From Acanthosepion esculentum (Eukaryota > Mollusca > Cephalopoda > Sepiida > Sepiidae), in NCBI GenBank assembly GCA_964036315.1, contig CAXIWW010000817.1, positions 8,963,501 through 9,027,500 of the forward strand: DNA of 64,000 bases. Reading direction: 5' to 3'. Shown here in pieces: positions 36,561-48,320 of the stretch. A model generated the notes under the pieces. The model saw only the letters and a program-made list of their open reading frames with translations. It was not told the DNA's origin and searched no databases. Position 1 is the first letter of the stretch. The number at the start of each line of letters is the position of its first letter. The translations under genes and the position numbers were made by a program.

Positions 36561-39500
36561 ATTGCTGTTGTTCGCAAGTTTTTATATAAACATGTATTTT
36601 TATACATTCATAGTGTTTTCTTTTAGTGGGGGGTCACTATTTGCTCATAGCTGGGGCCCTTTGTGATTAGAAGCCTTGCTGTCAGATGTAGTTTATAGTC
36701 ATACCTAGGACTAGTTGGCAATGTGGTGCTGTTGGCACTTTTGCTATCAGCTGTTGGCACTTTTGCTATCAGTTGTTGGCACTTTTGCTATCAGCTGTGG
36801 TGCTGTTGGCACTTTTGCTATCAACTGGTGTTGTTCGCAAGTTTTTATATAAACATGTATTTTTATACTTTCGTAGTGTTTTTTTTAGTGGGGGGTCACT
36901 ATTTGCTCATAGCTGGGACCCTTTGTGATCAGAAGCCTTGCTGTCAGATGTAGTTTATAGTCATACCTAGGACTAGTTGGCACTGTGGTGCTGTTGGAAC
37001 TTTTGCTCTCAGCTGTTGGCACTTTTGCTATCAGCTGTTGGCACTTTTGGTATCAGTGGTTGGCACTTTTGCTATCAGCTGTTGGCACTTTTGCTATCAG
37101 CTGTGGTGCTTTTGGCACTTTTGCTATCAACTGGTGTTGTCCGCAAGTTTTTATATAAACATGAATTTTATATTTTCATAGTGTTTTTTTTTTTAATGGG
37201 GGGTCACTATTTTCTCATAGCTGTGAACCTTTGTGATCAGAAGCCTTGCTGTCAGATGTAGTTTATAGTCATACCTAGGACTAGTTGGCACTGTGGTGCT
37301 GTTGGTACTATTGCTATCAGCTGTTGGCACTTTTGCTATCAGCTGTGGTGCTGTTGGCACTTTTGCTATCAACTGGTGTTGTTCGCAAGTTTTTATATAA
37401 ACATGTATTTGTATACATTCATAGAGTTTTTTTTAGTGGAGTGTCACTATTTGCTCACAGCTGGGACCCTTTGTGATCAGAAGCCTTGCTGTCAGATTTA
37501 GTTTATAGTCATACATAGGACTAGTTGGCAATGTGCTGCTGTTGGCACTTTTGCTATCAGCTGTTGGCACTTTTGCTATCAGCTGTTGGCACTTTTGCTA
37601 TCAGCTGTTGGCACTTTTGCTATCAGCTGTGGTGCTGTTGGCACTTTTGCTATCAACTGGTGTTGTTCGCAAGTTTTTATATAAACATGTATTTTTATAC
37701 GTTCATAGTGTATTTTTTTTAGTGGGGGGTCACTATTTGCTCACAGCTGGGACCCTTTGTGATCAGAAGCCTTGCTGTCAGATGTAGTTTATAGTCATAC
37801 CTAGGACTAGTTGGCACTGTGGTGCTGTTGGCACTTTTGATATCAGCTGTTGGCACTTTTGCTGTCAGCTTTTGGCACTTTTGCTATCAGCTGTTGGCAC
37901 ATTTGCTATCAGCTGTTGGCACTTTTGCTATCAGCTGTGGTGCTGTTGGCACTTTTGCTATCAACTGGCGTTGTTCGCAAGTTTTTATATGAACATGTAT
38001 TTTTATACTTTCGTAGTGTTTTTTTTAGTGGGGGGTCACTATTTGCTCATAGCTGGGACCCTTTGTGATCAGAAGCCTTGCTGTCAGATGTAGTTTATAG
38101 TCATACCTAGGACTAGTTGGCACTGTGGTGCTGTTGGTACTATTGCTATCAGCTGTTGGCAATTTTGCTATCAGCTGTTGGCACTTTTGCTATCAGCTGT
38201 TGGCACTTTGGTATAATCTGTTGGCACTTTTGCTATCAGCTGTTGGCACTTTTGCTATCGGCTTTTGACATTTTGCTGTCAGCTGTTGGCACATTTGCTA
38301 TCAGCTGTTGGCACTTTTGCTATCAGCTGTTGGCTCTTTTGCTATCAGCTTTTGGCACTTTTGGTATCAGCTGTTGGCACTTTTGCTATCAGCTGTTGGC
38401 ACTTTTGGTATCAGCTGTAGGCACTTTTGCTATCAGCTGTTGGTACTTTTGCTATCAACTGGTGTTGTTCGCAAGTTTTTATAGAAACATGTATTTTTAT
38501 ACTTTCATAGTGTTTTTTTTTTAGTGGGGGGTCACTATTTGCTCATAGCTGGGACCCGTTGTGATCAGAAGCCTTGCTGTCAGATGTAGTTTATAGTCAT
38601 ACCTAGCACTAGCTGGCACTGTGGTGCTGTTGGCACCTTTGCTATCAGCTGTTGGCACTTTTGCTATCAGCGGTTGGAACTTTTGCTATCAGCTGTTGGC
38701 ACTTTTGCTATCAGCTGTTAGCACTTTTGCTATCAGCTGTGGTGCTGTTGGCACTTTTGTTATCAACTGGTGTTGTTCGCAAGTTTTTATATAAACATGT
38801 ATTTTTATACTTTCATAGTGTTTTTTTTTAGTGGGGGGTCACTATTTGCTCATAGATGGGACCCTTTGTGATCAGAAGCCTTGCTGTCAGATGTAGTTTA
38901 TAGTCATACTTAGGACTAGTTGGCACTGTGGTGCTGTTTGCATTTTTGCTATAAGCTGTTGGCACTTTTGCTATCAGCTGTTGGCACTTTTGCTATCAGC
39001 TGTTGGCACTTTTGCTATCAGCTGTGGTGCTGTTGGCACTTTTGCTATCAACTGGTGTTGTTCGCCAGTTTTTATATAAACATGTATTTTTATACTTTCA
39101 TAGAGTTTTTTTTTTAGATCGTGGTCACTATATGCTCATAGCTGGGACCCTTTGGGGTCAGAAGCCTTGCTGTCAGATGTAGTTTATAGTCATACCTAGG
39201 ACTAGTTGGCACTGTGGTGCTGTTGGCACTTTTGCTATCAGCTGTTGGCACTTTTGCTATAAGCTGTTGGCACTTTTGCTATCAGCTGTTGGCACTTTTG
39301 CTACCAGCTTTTGGCACTTTTGGTATCAGCTGTTGGCACTTTTGCTATCAGACTTTGGCACTTTTGCTATCAGCTGTGGTGGTGTTGGCACTTGTGCTAT
39401 CAACTGGTGTTGTTCGCATTTTTTTATTTAAACATGTATTTTTATACTTTCATAGTGTTTTTTTTTTTAGTGGAGGTTAAATATTTGCTCAAACCTAGGA

Positions 39501-42500
39501 CCATTTGTGATCAGAAGCCTTGCTGTCAGATGTAGTTTATAGTCATACCTAGAACTAGTTGGCACTGTGGTGCTGTTGGCACTTTTGCTATCAGCTGTAG
39601 TCACATTTGCTATCAGCTGTTGGCACTTTTGCTATAAGCTGTTGGGACTTTTGCTATCAGCTGTGGTGCTGTTGGCACTTTTGCTATCAACTGCTGTTGT
39701 TCGCAAGTTTTTATATAAACATGTATTTTTATACTTTCATAGTGTTTTTTTTTAGTGGGGGGTCACTATTTGCTCATAGATGGGACCCTTTCTGATCAGA
39801 AGCCTTGCTGTCAGATGTAGCTTATAGTCATACCTACGACTAGTTGGCACTGTGGTGCTGTTGGCACTTTTGCTATCAGCTGTCGGCACTTTGGTATATG
39901 CTGTTGGCACTTTTGGTATCAGCTGTTGGCACTTTTGCTATCAGCTTTTGGCACTTTTTGTATCATCTTTTGGCACTTTTGCTATCAGCTGTTGGCACTT
40001 TTGCTATCAGCTGTTGGCACTTTTGCTATCAGCTGTTGGCACTTTTGCTATCAGCTGTGGTGCTGTTGGAACTTTTGCTATCAACTAGTGTTGTTCGCAA
40101 GATTTTATATAAACATGTATTTATATACTTTCATAGTGTTTTTTTTTTAGTGGGGGTTTACTATTTGCTCATAGCTGGGACCCTTTGTGATCAGAAGCCT
40201 TGCTGTCAGATGTAGTTTATAATCATACCTAGGACTAGTTGGCACTGTGGTGCTGTTGGCACTTTTGCTGTCAGCTGTTGGCACATTTGCTATCAGCTGT
40301 TGGCACTTTTGCTATCAGCTGTGGTGCTTTTGGCACTTTTGCTATCATGTGGTGTTGTTCACTAGTTTTTATATAAACATGTATTTTTATACATTCATAA
40401 TGTTTTTTTTAGTGGGGGTCACTATTTCTTCATAGCTGGGACCATTTGTGATCAAAAGCTATGCTGTCAGATGTAGTTTATATTCACACCAAGAACTAGT
40501 TGGCACTGTGGTGCTGTTGGCACTTTTGCTATCAACTGGTGTTGTACGCAAGTTTTTATATAAACATGTATTTTTATACATTCGTGGTCTTTTTTTTTAG
40601 TGGGGGGGTCACTATTTGCTGATATCTGGGACATTTTGTGATCAGAAGCCTTGCTGTCAGATGTAGTTTATAGTCATACCTAGGATTAGTTGGCACTGTG
40701 GTGCTGTTGGCACTTTTGCTATCAGCTGTTGGCACTTTTGCTATCAACTGTTGGCACTTTTGCTATCAGCTTTTGGCACTTTTGCTATCAGCTGTTGGCA
40801 CTTTTGCTATCAGCTGTTGGCTCTTTTGCTATCAACTGTTGGCACTTTTGCTATCAGCTTTTGGCACTTTTGTTATCATCTGTTCGCACTTTTGCTATCA
40901 GCTGTTGGCACTTTTGCTATCAGCTGTTGGCACTTTTGCTATCAGCTGTGGTGCTGTTGGCACTTTTGCTATCAACTGGTGTTGTTCGCAAGTTTTTATA
41001 TAAACATGTATTTTTACACTTTCATAGTGTTTTTTTTAGTGGGGGGTCACTATTTGCACATAGCTGGGACCCTTTGTGATCAGAAGCCTTGCTGTCAGAT
41101 GTAGTTTATAGTCAGTCCTATGACTAGTTTGCAATGTGGTGCTGTTGGCACTTTTGCTATCACCTGTTGGCACTTTTTCTATCAGCTGTGGTGCTGTTTG
41201 CACTTTTGCTATCAACTGGTGTTGTTCGCAAATTTTTATATAAACATGTATTTTTATACTTTCATAGTGTTTTTTTTTTAGTGGGGTTAACTATTTGCTC
41301 ATAGCTGGGACCCTTTGTAATCAGAAGACTTGCTGTCAGATGTAGTTTATAGTCATACCTAGGACCAGTTGGCACTGTGGTGTTGTTGGCACTTTTGCTA
41401 TCAGCTGTTGTCAATTTTGCTATAAGCTGTTGGCACTTTTGCTATCAGCTGTTGGCACTTTTGCTATCAGCTGTTGGCACTTTTGCTATCAGCTGTGGTG
41501 CTGTTGGCACTTTTGCTATCAACTGGTGTTGTTCGCAAGTTTTTATATAAACATGTATTTTTATACTTTCATAGTGTTTTTTTTTTTAGTGGGGGTCACT
41601 ATTTGCTCATAGCTGGGACTTTTTGTGATCAGAAGCCTTGCTGTCAGATGTAGTTTATAGTCATACCTAGGACTAGTTGGGACAGTGGTGCTGTTGGCAC
41701 TTTTGCTATCAGCTGTTGGCACATTTGCTATAAGCTGTTGGCTCTTTTGCTATCAGCTGTTGGCACTTTTGCTATCTGCTGTTGGCACTTTTGCTATCAG
41801 CTGTGGTGCTGTTGGCACTTTTGCTATCAACTGGTGTTGTTCGCAAGTTTTTATATAAAAATGTATTTTTATACATTCATAGTGTTTTTTTTTAGTGCGG
41901 TGTCACTATTTGCTCAGAGCTGGGACCCTTTGTGATCAGAAGACTTGCTGTCAGATGTAGTTTATAGTCATACCTACGACTAGTTGGCACTGTGGTGCTG
42001 TTGGCACTTTTGCTATCAGCTTTTTGCACTTTTGGTATCAGCTTTTGGCACTTTTGCTATCAGCTGTTGGCACTTTTGCTATCAGCTGTGGTGCTATTGG
42101 CACTTTTGCTATCAACTGGTGTTGTTCGCAAGTTTTTATATAAACATGTATTTTTATATTTCATAGTGTTTTTTTTTTAGTGGGGGTCACTATTTGCTCA
42201 TAGCTGGGACCCTTTGTGATCAGAAGCCTTACTGTCAGATGTAGTTTATAATCATACCTAGGACTAGTTGGCACAGTGGTGCTGTTGGCACTTTTGCTAT
42301 CAGCTGTTGGCACTTTTGCTATCAGCTGTTGGCACTTTTGCTATCAGCTGTTGGCACTTTTGCTATAAGCTGTGGTGCTGTTGGCACTTTTGCTATCAAC
42401 TGGTGTTTTTCGCAAGTTTTTATATAAACATGTATTTTTATACTTTCATAGTGTTTTTTTTTTTTTAGTGGGGGGTCACTATTTGCTCATAGCTGGGACC

Positions 42501-43130
42501 CTTTGTGATCAGAAGCCTTGCTGTCAGATGTAGTTTATAGTCATACCTAGGACTATTTGGCACTGTGGTGCTGTTGGCACTTTTGCAATCAGCTGTTGGC
42601 ACTTTTGCTATTCAGCTGATGGCACTTTTGCTATCAGCTTTTGGTACTTTTGCTATCAGCTGTTGGCACTTTTGCTATCAGCTGTTGGCACTTTTGCTAT
42701 CAGCTCTTGGCACTTTTGGTATCATCTATTGCCACTTTTGCTATCAGCTTTTGGCACTTTTGCTATCAGCTGTTGGCACTTTTGCTATCAGTTGTTGGCA
42801 CTTTTGCTATCAGCTGTCGGCACTTTTGCTATCAGCTGTTGGCACTTTTGCTATCAGCTGTTGGCACTTTTGCTATCAGCTGTCGGCACTTTTGCTATCA
42901 GCTGTTGACACTTTTGGTATCAGCTGTTGGTACTTTTGCTATCATCTGTTGGCACTTTTGCTATCAGCTGTGGTGCTGTTGGCACTTTTGCTAACAACTG
43001 GTGTTGTTCGCAAGTTTTTATATAAACATGTATTTTTATACATTCATAGTGTTTTTTTTTTAGTTGGGGGTCACTATTTGCTCATAGCTGAGACCCTTTG
43101 TGATCAGAAGCCTTGCTGTCAGATTTAGTT
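36560..43130 (+). repeat. Composite satellite units, including a near-minimal unit
   Basis: About 20 composite units. The one at about 40345-40533 is only about 190 bp: its spacer is followed almost directly by the next spacer with no free internal monomer, so the monomer block can be lost completely. Its spacer start is also changed (GTTCACTAG instead of GTTCGCAAG). The longest block here is 42571-42990 (about 19 monomers). The unit at 37040-37190 is the closest relative of the last unit before the GC-rich array. No gene is present. Confidence 0.9.
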
Positions 43131-44596
43131 TATAGTCATACCTAGGACTAGTTGGCACTGTGGTGCTGTTGGCACTTTTGCTGTCAGCTGTTGGCACGTT
43201 TGCTATCAGCTGTTTGCACTTTTGCTATCAGCTGTTGGCACTTTTACTATCAGCTGTTGGCACTTTTCCTATCAGCTGTGGTGCTGTTGGCACTTTTGCT
43301 ATCAGCTGTGGTGCTGTTGGCACTTTTGCTAACAACTGGTGTTGTTTGCAAGTTTTTATATAAACATGTATTTTTATACTTTCATAGTGTTTTTTTTTTA
43401 GTGGGGGGTCACTATTTGCTCATAGCTGGGACCCTTTGTGAACAGAAGCCTTGCTGTCAGATGTAGTTTAGAATCATACCTAGGATTATTTAGCACTGTG
43501 GTGCTGTTGGCACTTTTGCTATCAGCTGTTGGCACTTTTGCTATCAGCTGTTGGCACTTTTGCTATCAGCTGTTTGCACTTTTGCTATCAGCTGTTGGCA
43601 CTTTTGCTATCAGCTTTTGGCACTTTTGGTATCAGCTGTTGGCACTTTTGCTATCAGCTGTTGGCAATTTTGCTATCAGCTTTTGGCACTTTTGGTATCA
43701 GCTGTTGGCACTTTTGGTATCAGCTGTTGGCACTTTTGCTATCAGCTGTGGTGCTGTTGGCACTTTTGCTTATCAACTGGTGTTGTTCGCAAGTTTTTAT
43801 ATAAACATGTATTTTTATACTTTCGTTTTGTTTTTTTTTAGTGGGGGTCACTATTTGCTCATAGCTGGGACCCTTTGTGATCAGAAGCCTTGCTGTCAGA
43901 TGTAGTTAATAGTCATACCTAGGACTAGTTGTCAATGTGGTGCTGTTGGTAATTTGGCTATCAGCTGTTGGCACTTTTGCTATCAGCTGTTGGCACTTTT
44001 GCTATCAGCTGTTGGCACTTTTGCTATCAGCTGTTGGCACTTTTGTTATCATCTGTTTGCACTTTTGCTATCAGCTGTTGGCACTTTTGCTATCAGCTGT
44101 GGCGCTGTTAGCACTTTTGCTATCAACTGGTGTTGTTCGCAAGTTTTTATATAAACATGTATTTTTATACTTTCATTTTTTTTTTTAGTGGGGGGTCACT
44201 ATTTGCTCATAGCTGGGACACTTTGTGATCAGTAGCCTTCCTGTCAGATCTAGTTTATAGTCATACCTAGGACTAGTTGGCACTATGGTGCTGTTGGCAC
44301 TTTTGCTGTCAGCTGTTGGCACGTTTGCTATCAGCTGTTTGCACTTTTGCTATCAGCTGTTGGCACTTTTACTATCAGCTGTTGGCACTTTTCCTATCAG
44401 CTGTGGTGCTGTTGGCACTTTTGCTATCAACTGGTGTTGTTTGCAAGTTTTTATATAAACATGTATTTTTAAACTTTCATATTTTTTTTTTTTTAGTGGG
44501 GGGTCACTATTTGCTCATAGCTGGGACCCTTTGTGAACAGAAGCCTTGCTGTCAGATGTAGTTTAGAATCATACCTAGGATTATTTAGCACTGTGG
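43130..44596 (+). repeat. Tandem duplication of about 1.1 kb
   Basis: Bases about 43130-43500 match 44255-44596. Shared private variants are TTTTGCTGTCAG, TTGGCACGTTTGC, CTTTTACTATCAG, CTTTTCCTATCAG, GTTGTTTGCAAG, GTGAACAGAAGCC and TTTAGAATCATACC followed by GGATTATTTAGC. The offset is 1125 bp at the left and 1095 bp at the right, because copy 1 has one extra edge monomer (about 31 bp with TGGTGCTG). The monomer blocks after each copy differ. Confidence 0.88.
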
Positions 44597-47330
44597 TGCT
44601 GTTGGCACTTTTGCTATCAGCTCTTGGCACTTTTGCTATCAGCTGTTGGCACTTTTGCTATCAGCTGTTGGCACTTTTTCTATCAGCTGTTGGCAATTTT
44701 GCTATCAGCTTTTGGCACTTTGCTGTCAGCTGTTGGCACTTTTGCTATCAGCTGTTGGCACTTTTGCTATCAGCTGTGGTGCTGTTATCACTTTTGCTAT
44801 CAACTGGTGTTGTTCACAAGTTTTTATATATACATCTATTTTTATACTTTCATAGTGTTTTTTTTTAGTGGGGGGTCACTATTTGCACATAACTGGGACC
44901 CTTTGTGATCAGAAGCCTTGCTGTCAGATGTAGTTTATAGTCATACCTAGGACTAGTTGGCACTGTGGTGCTGTTGGCACTTTTGCTATCAGCTGTTGGC
45001 ACTTTTGCTATCAGCTGTTGGCACTTTTGCTATCAGCTGTTGGCACTTTTGCTATCAGATGTGGTGCTGTTGGCTCTTTTGCTATCAACTGGTGTTGTTC
45101 GCAAGTTTTTATATAAACATGTATTTTATACATTCATAATGTTTTTTTTAGTGGGGGGCCACTATTTGCTCATACCTGGGACCCTTTGTGATCAGTAGCC
45201 CTGCTGTCAGATGTAGTTAATCGTCATACCTAGGACTAGTTGGCACTGTGGTGCATTTGGCACTTTTGCTATCAGCTGTTGGCATTTTGCTATCAGCTGT
45301 TTGCACTTTTGCTATCAGCTGTTGGCACATTTGTTATCAGCTGTAGTGCTGTTGGCACTTTTGCTATCAGCTTTTGGCACTTTTGCTATCAGCTTTTGGC
45401 ACTTTTGCTATCTGCTGTTGGCACTTTTGCAATCATCTGTTGGCACTTTTGCTATCAGTTGTTGGCACTTTTGCTATCAGCCTTTGGCACTTTTAGTATC
45501 AGCAGTTGGCACTTTTGCTATCAGCTGTTGGCCATTTTGCTCTCAGCTGTGGTGCTGTTGGCACTTTTGCTATCAACTGGTGTTGTTCGCAAGTTTTTAT
45601 ATAAACATGTATTTTTATACTTTCATAGTGTTTTTTGTTTTTAGTGGGGGGTCACTATTTGCTCATAGCTGGGACCCTTTGTGATCAGAAGCCTTGCTGT
45701 CAGATGTAGTTTATAGTCATATTTAGGACTAGTTGGCAATGTGGTGCTGTTGGCACTTTTGCTATCAGCTGTTGGCACTTTTGCTATCAGCTGTGGTGCT
45801 GTTGGCACTTTTGCTATCAACTGGTGTTGTTCGCAAGTTTTTATATAAACATCTATTTTTATACTTTCATAGTGTTTTTTTTAGTGGGGGGTCACTATTT
45901 GCTCATAGTTGAGACCCTTTGTGATCAGAAGCATTGCTGTCAGATGTAGTTTATAATCATACCTAGGACTAGTTGGCACTGTGGTGCTGTTGGCACTTTT
46001 GCTATCAGCTGTTGGCACATTTGCTATCAGCTGTTGGCACTTTTGGTATCAGCTGTTGGCACTTTTTCTATCATCTGCTTGCACTTTTGCTATCAGCTGT
46101 TGGCACTTTTGCTATCAGCTGTTGGCACTTTTGCTATCAGCTTTTGGCACTTTTGGTATCAGCTGTTGGCACTTTTGCTATCAGCTGTTGGCACATTTGC
46201 TATCAGCTGTTGGCACTTTTGCTATCAGCTGTGGTGCTGTTGGCACTTTTGCTATCAACTGGTGTTGTTCGCAAGTTTTTATATAAACATGTATTTTTAT
46301 ACTTTCATAACGTTTTTTTTTTAGTGGGGGGACACTATTTGCTCTTATCTGGGACACTTAGTGATCAGAAGCCTTGCTGTCAGATGTAGTTTATTGTCAT
46401 ACCTAGGACTAGTTGGCACTGTGGTGCTGTTGGCACTTTTGCTATCAGCTGTTGGCACTTTTGTTATCAGCTTTTGGCACTTTTGCTATCAGCTGTTGGC
46501 ACTTTTGCTATCAGCTCTTGGCACTTTCCCTGTCAGGTGTTGGCACTTTTGCCTTCAGCTGTGGTGCTGTTGGCTCTTTTGCTATCAACTGGTGTTGTTC
46601 GCAAGTTTTTATATAAACATCTTTTTTTATACTTTCATAGTGTTTTTTTTAGTGGGGGGTCACTATTTGCTCATTGCTGGGACACTTTGTGATCAGTAGC
46701 CTTGCTGTCAGATGTAGTTTTTAGTCATACCTAGGACTAGTTGGCACTGTGGTGCTGTTGGCACTTTTGCTATCAGCTTTTGGCATTTTGCTATCAACAG
46801 TTGGCACTTTTGCTATAAGCTGTTGACACTTTTGCTATCAGCTGTTGGCACTTTTGCTATCAGCTGTTGGCACTTTTGGTATCAGCTGTTGGCACTTTTG
46901 CTATCAGCTGTTGGCACTTTTGCAATCAGCTGTGGTGCTGTTGGAACTTTTGCTATCAACTGGCGTTGTTCGCAAGTTTTTATATAAACATGTATTTTTA
47001 TACATTCAAAGTGTTTTTTTTTAGTGGGGGGTCAATATTTGCTCCTAGCTGGGACCATTTGTGATCAGAAGCTTTGCTGTCAGATGTAGTTTATAGTCAT
47101 ACCTAGGACTAGTTGGCACTGTGGTGCTGTTGGCACTTTTGCTATCAGCTGTTGGCACTTTTGCTATCAGCTGTTGTCACGTTTGCTATCAGCTGTTGGC
47201 ACTTTTGGTATCAGTGGTTGGCACTTTTGCTATCAGCTGTTGGCACTTTTGCTATCAACTGGTGTTGTCCGCAAGTTTTTATATAAACATGAATTTTTAT
47301 ATTTTCATAGTGTTTTTTTTTAGTGGGGGG
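44597..47330 (+). repeat. Right end of the composite array
   Basis: About eight composite units, ending in a spacer cut at its G-run. One spacer at 46306 carries the rare CATAACG variant otherwise seen only at 23323, 26074, 28526 and 30693. The final unit (47195-47330) has TATCAGTGGTTGG, GTTGTCCGCAAG, ACATGAATTT and TATATTTTCATAG, a combination matched at 37040-37190. No gene is present. Confidence 0.9.
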
Positions 47331-47332
47331 TC
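47325..47332. other. Junction: composite satellite to GC-rich minisatellite
   Basis: GGGGGGTC fits both sides. The composite spacer continues as GGGGGGTCACTATTTGC in other copies, while the GC-rich monomer begins GGGGTCGTCTGCG. The switch therefore falls within an 8-bp stretch of shared sequence, with no filler and no single-copy DNA. This fits microhomology-mediated joining or a template switch. An assembly join at a G-run is the alternative. Confidence 0.92.
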
Positions 47333-48246
47333 GTCTGCGTGGGACTTTCTGGGACTGTCTCCTGGGTGGGGATTCGTCTGCGTTGGACTTTCTTGGACTG
47401 GGGGTCGTCTCCGTTAGTCTTTCTGGGACTGTCTCCTGGGTGGGGTTCGTCTGCGTGGGACTTTCTGGGACTGTCTCCTTGGTGGGCTGTCTTCTGCGTG
47501 GAACTTTCTGGGACTTGGGGTCGTCTGCGTGGGAATTTCTGGGACTGTCTCCTTGGTGGGGGAGTCGTCTACGTGGGACTTACTGGGACTGGGAGTGGTC
47601 TGCGTGGGTCTTTCTGGGACTGTCTCCTGGGTGGGGGTCGTCTGCTTGGGACTTTCTCGGACTGTCTCCTGGGTGGCGGGTCGTCTGCGTGGGAATTTCT
47701 GGGACAGGGCGTCGTCTGCGTGGGACATTCTAGGACTGACTCCTGGGTGGGGGGTCGTCTGTGTGAGACTTTCAGGGACTGGGGGTCGTCTGCGTGGGAC
47801 TTTCTGGGACTGGGGGTCTTCTGCGTGGGACTTTCTGGGACTGTCTCCTGGGTGGGGGGTCGTCTACGTGGGACTTTGTGGGACTGGGGGTCATCTGCCT
47901 GGGATTTCTGGGACTGGGGGTCGTCTGCGTGGACTTTCTGGGACTGTCTCCTGGATGAAGGGTCGTCTGCGTGGGTCTTTCTGGGACTGGGTGTCGTCTG
48001 GGGGAGACATTCTGGGACTGGGGTCGTCTGCGTGGGACTTTCTGGGACTGTCTCCTGGGTGGGAGGTCGTCTGCGTGGATTTTTCTGGGACTGGGGTTCG
48101 TCTGCGTGGGACAGTCTCCTGGGTGGGGGGTCGTCTGCGAGGGACTTTCTGAGACTGTCTCCTGGGTGGGGGTCGTCTGTTTGGGACTTTCTGTGATTGT
48201 ATCCTGGGTGGGGGGTCGTCTGCGTGGGAATTTCTGGGACAGGGGG

Positions 48247-48320
48247 TCGTCTGCGTGGGACTTTCTGGGACTGTCTCCTGGGTGGGGGGTCGTCTACGTG
48301 GGACTTTCTGGGACTGGGGG
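48247..48320 (+). repeat. Reference pair: one 43-bp and one 31-bp monomer
   Basis: Bases 48247-48289 are a 43-bp monomer and 48290-48320 a 31-bp monomer with one change (TCGTCTACG). They differ only by the 12-bp module TCTCCTGGGTGG, inserted after GGGACTG. The first monomer of the array (47331-47373) is also of the 43-bp class. The order of long and short monomers varies along the array and could be used as a barcode to align its internal copies. Confidence 0.93.

Larger units (their letters stand above)
3309..47330 (+). repeat. Composite satellite array, main segment (about 120 units)
   Basis: About 44 kb of one satellite family. Each unit is a spacer of about 174 bp plus a block of 22-bp monomers that start TTGGCACTTTTGC and end TATCAGCTG. 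I counted about 119 complete spacers by the landmark TGATCAGAAGCC and its variants, giving a mean period near 365 bp. Block length ranges from about one to about 28 monomers. Block edges are constant: the first and last monomers carry a 9-bp insertion (TGGTGCTGT context), and the last reads ATCAACTGG instead of ATCAGCTG. All three plus-strand frames of the 22-mer are stop-free, which creates leucine-, cysteine- and tryptophan-rich open frames up to about 240 codons; these are not genes. The sub-entries below describe its internal structure. Confidence 0.97.

Noticed and set aside
1..47330. CRISPR-like pattern of conserved repeats separated by variable segments
   Set aside because: The conserved unit (174 bp) is far too long, the variable segments are themselves tandem 22-mers rather than unique spacers, and no cas genes are present.
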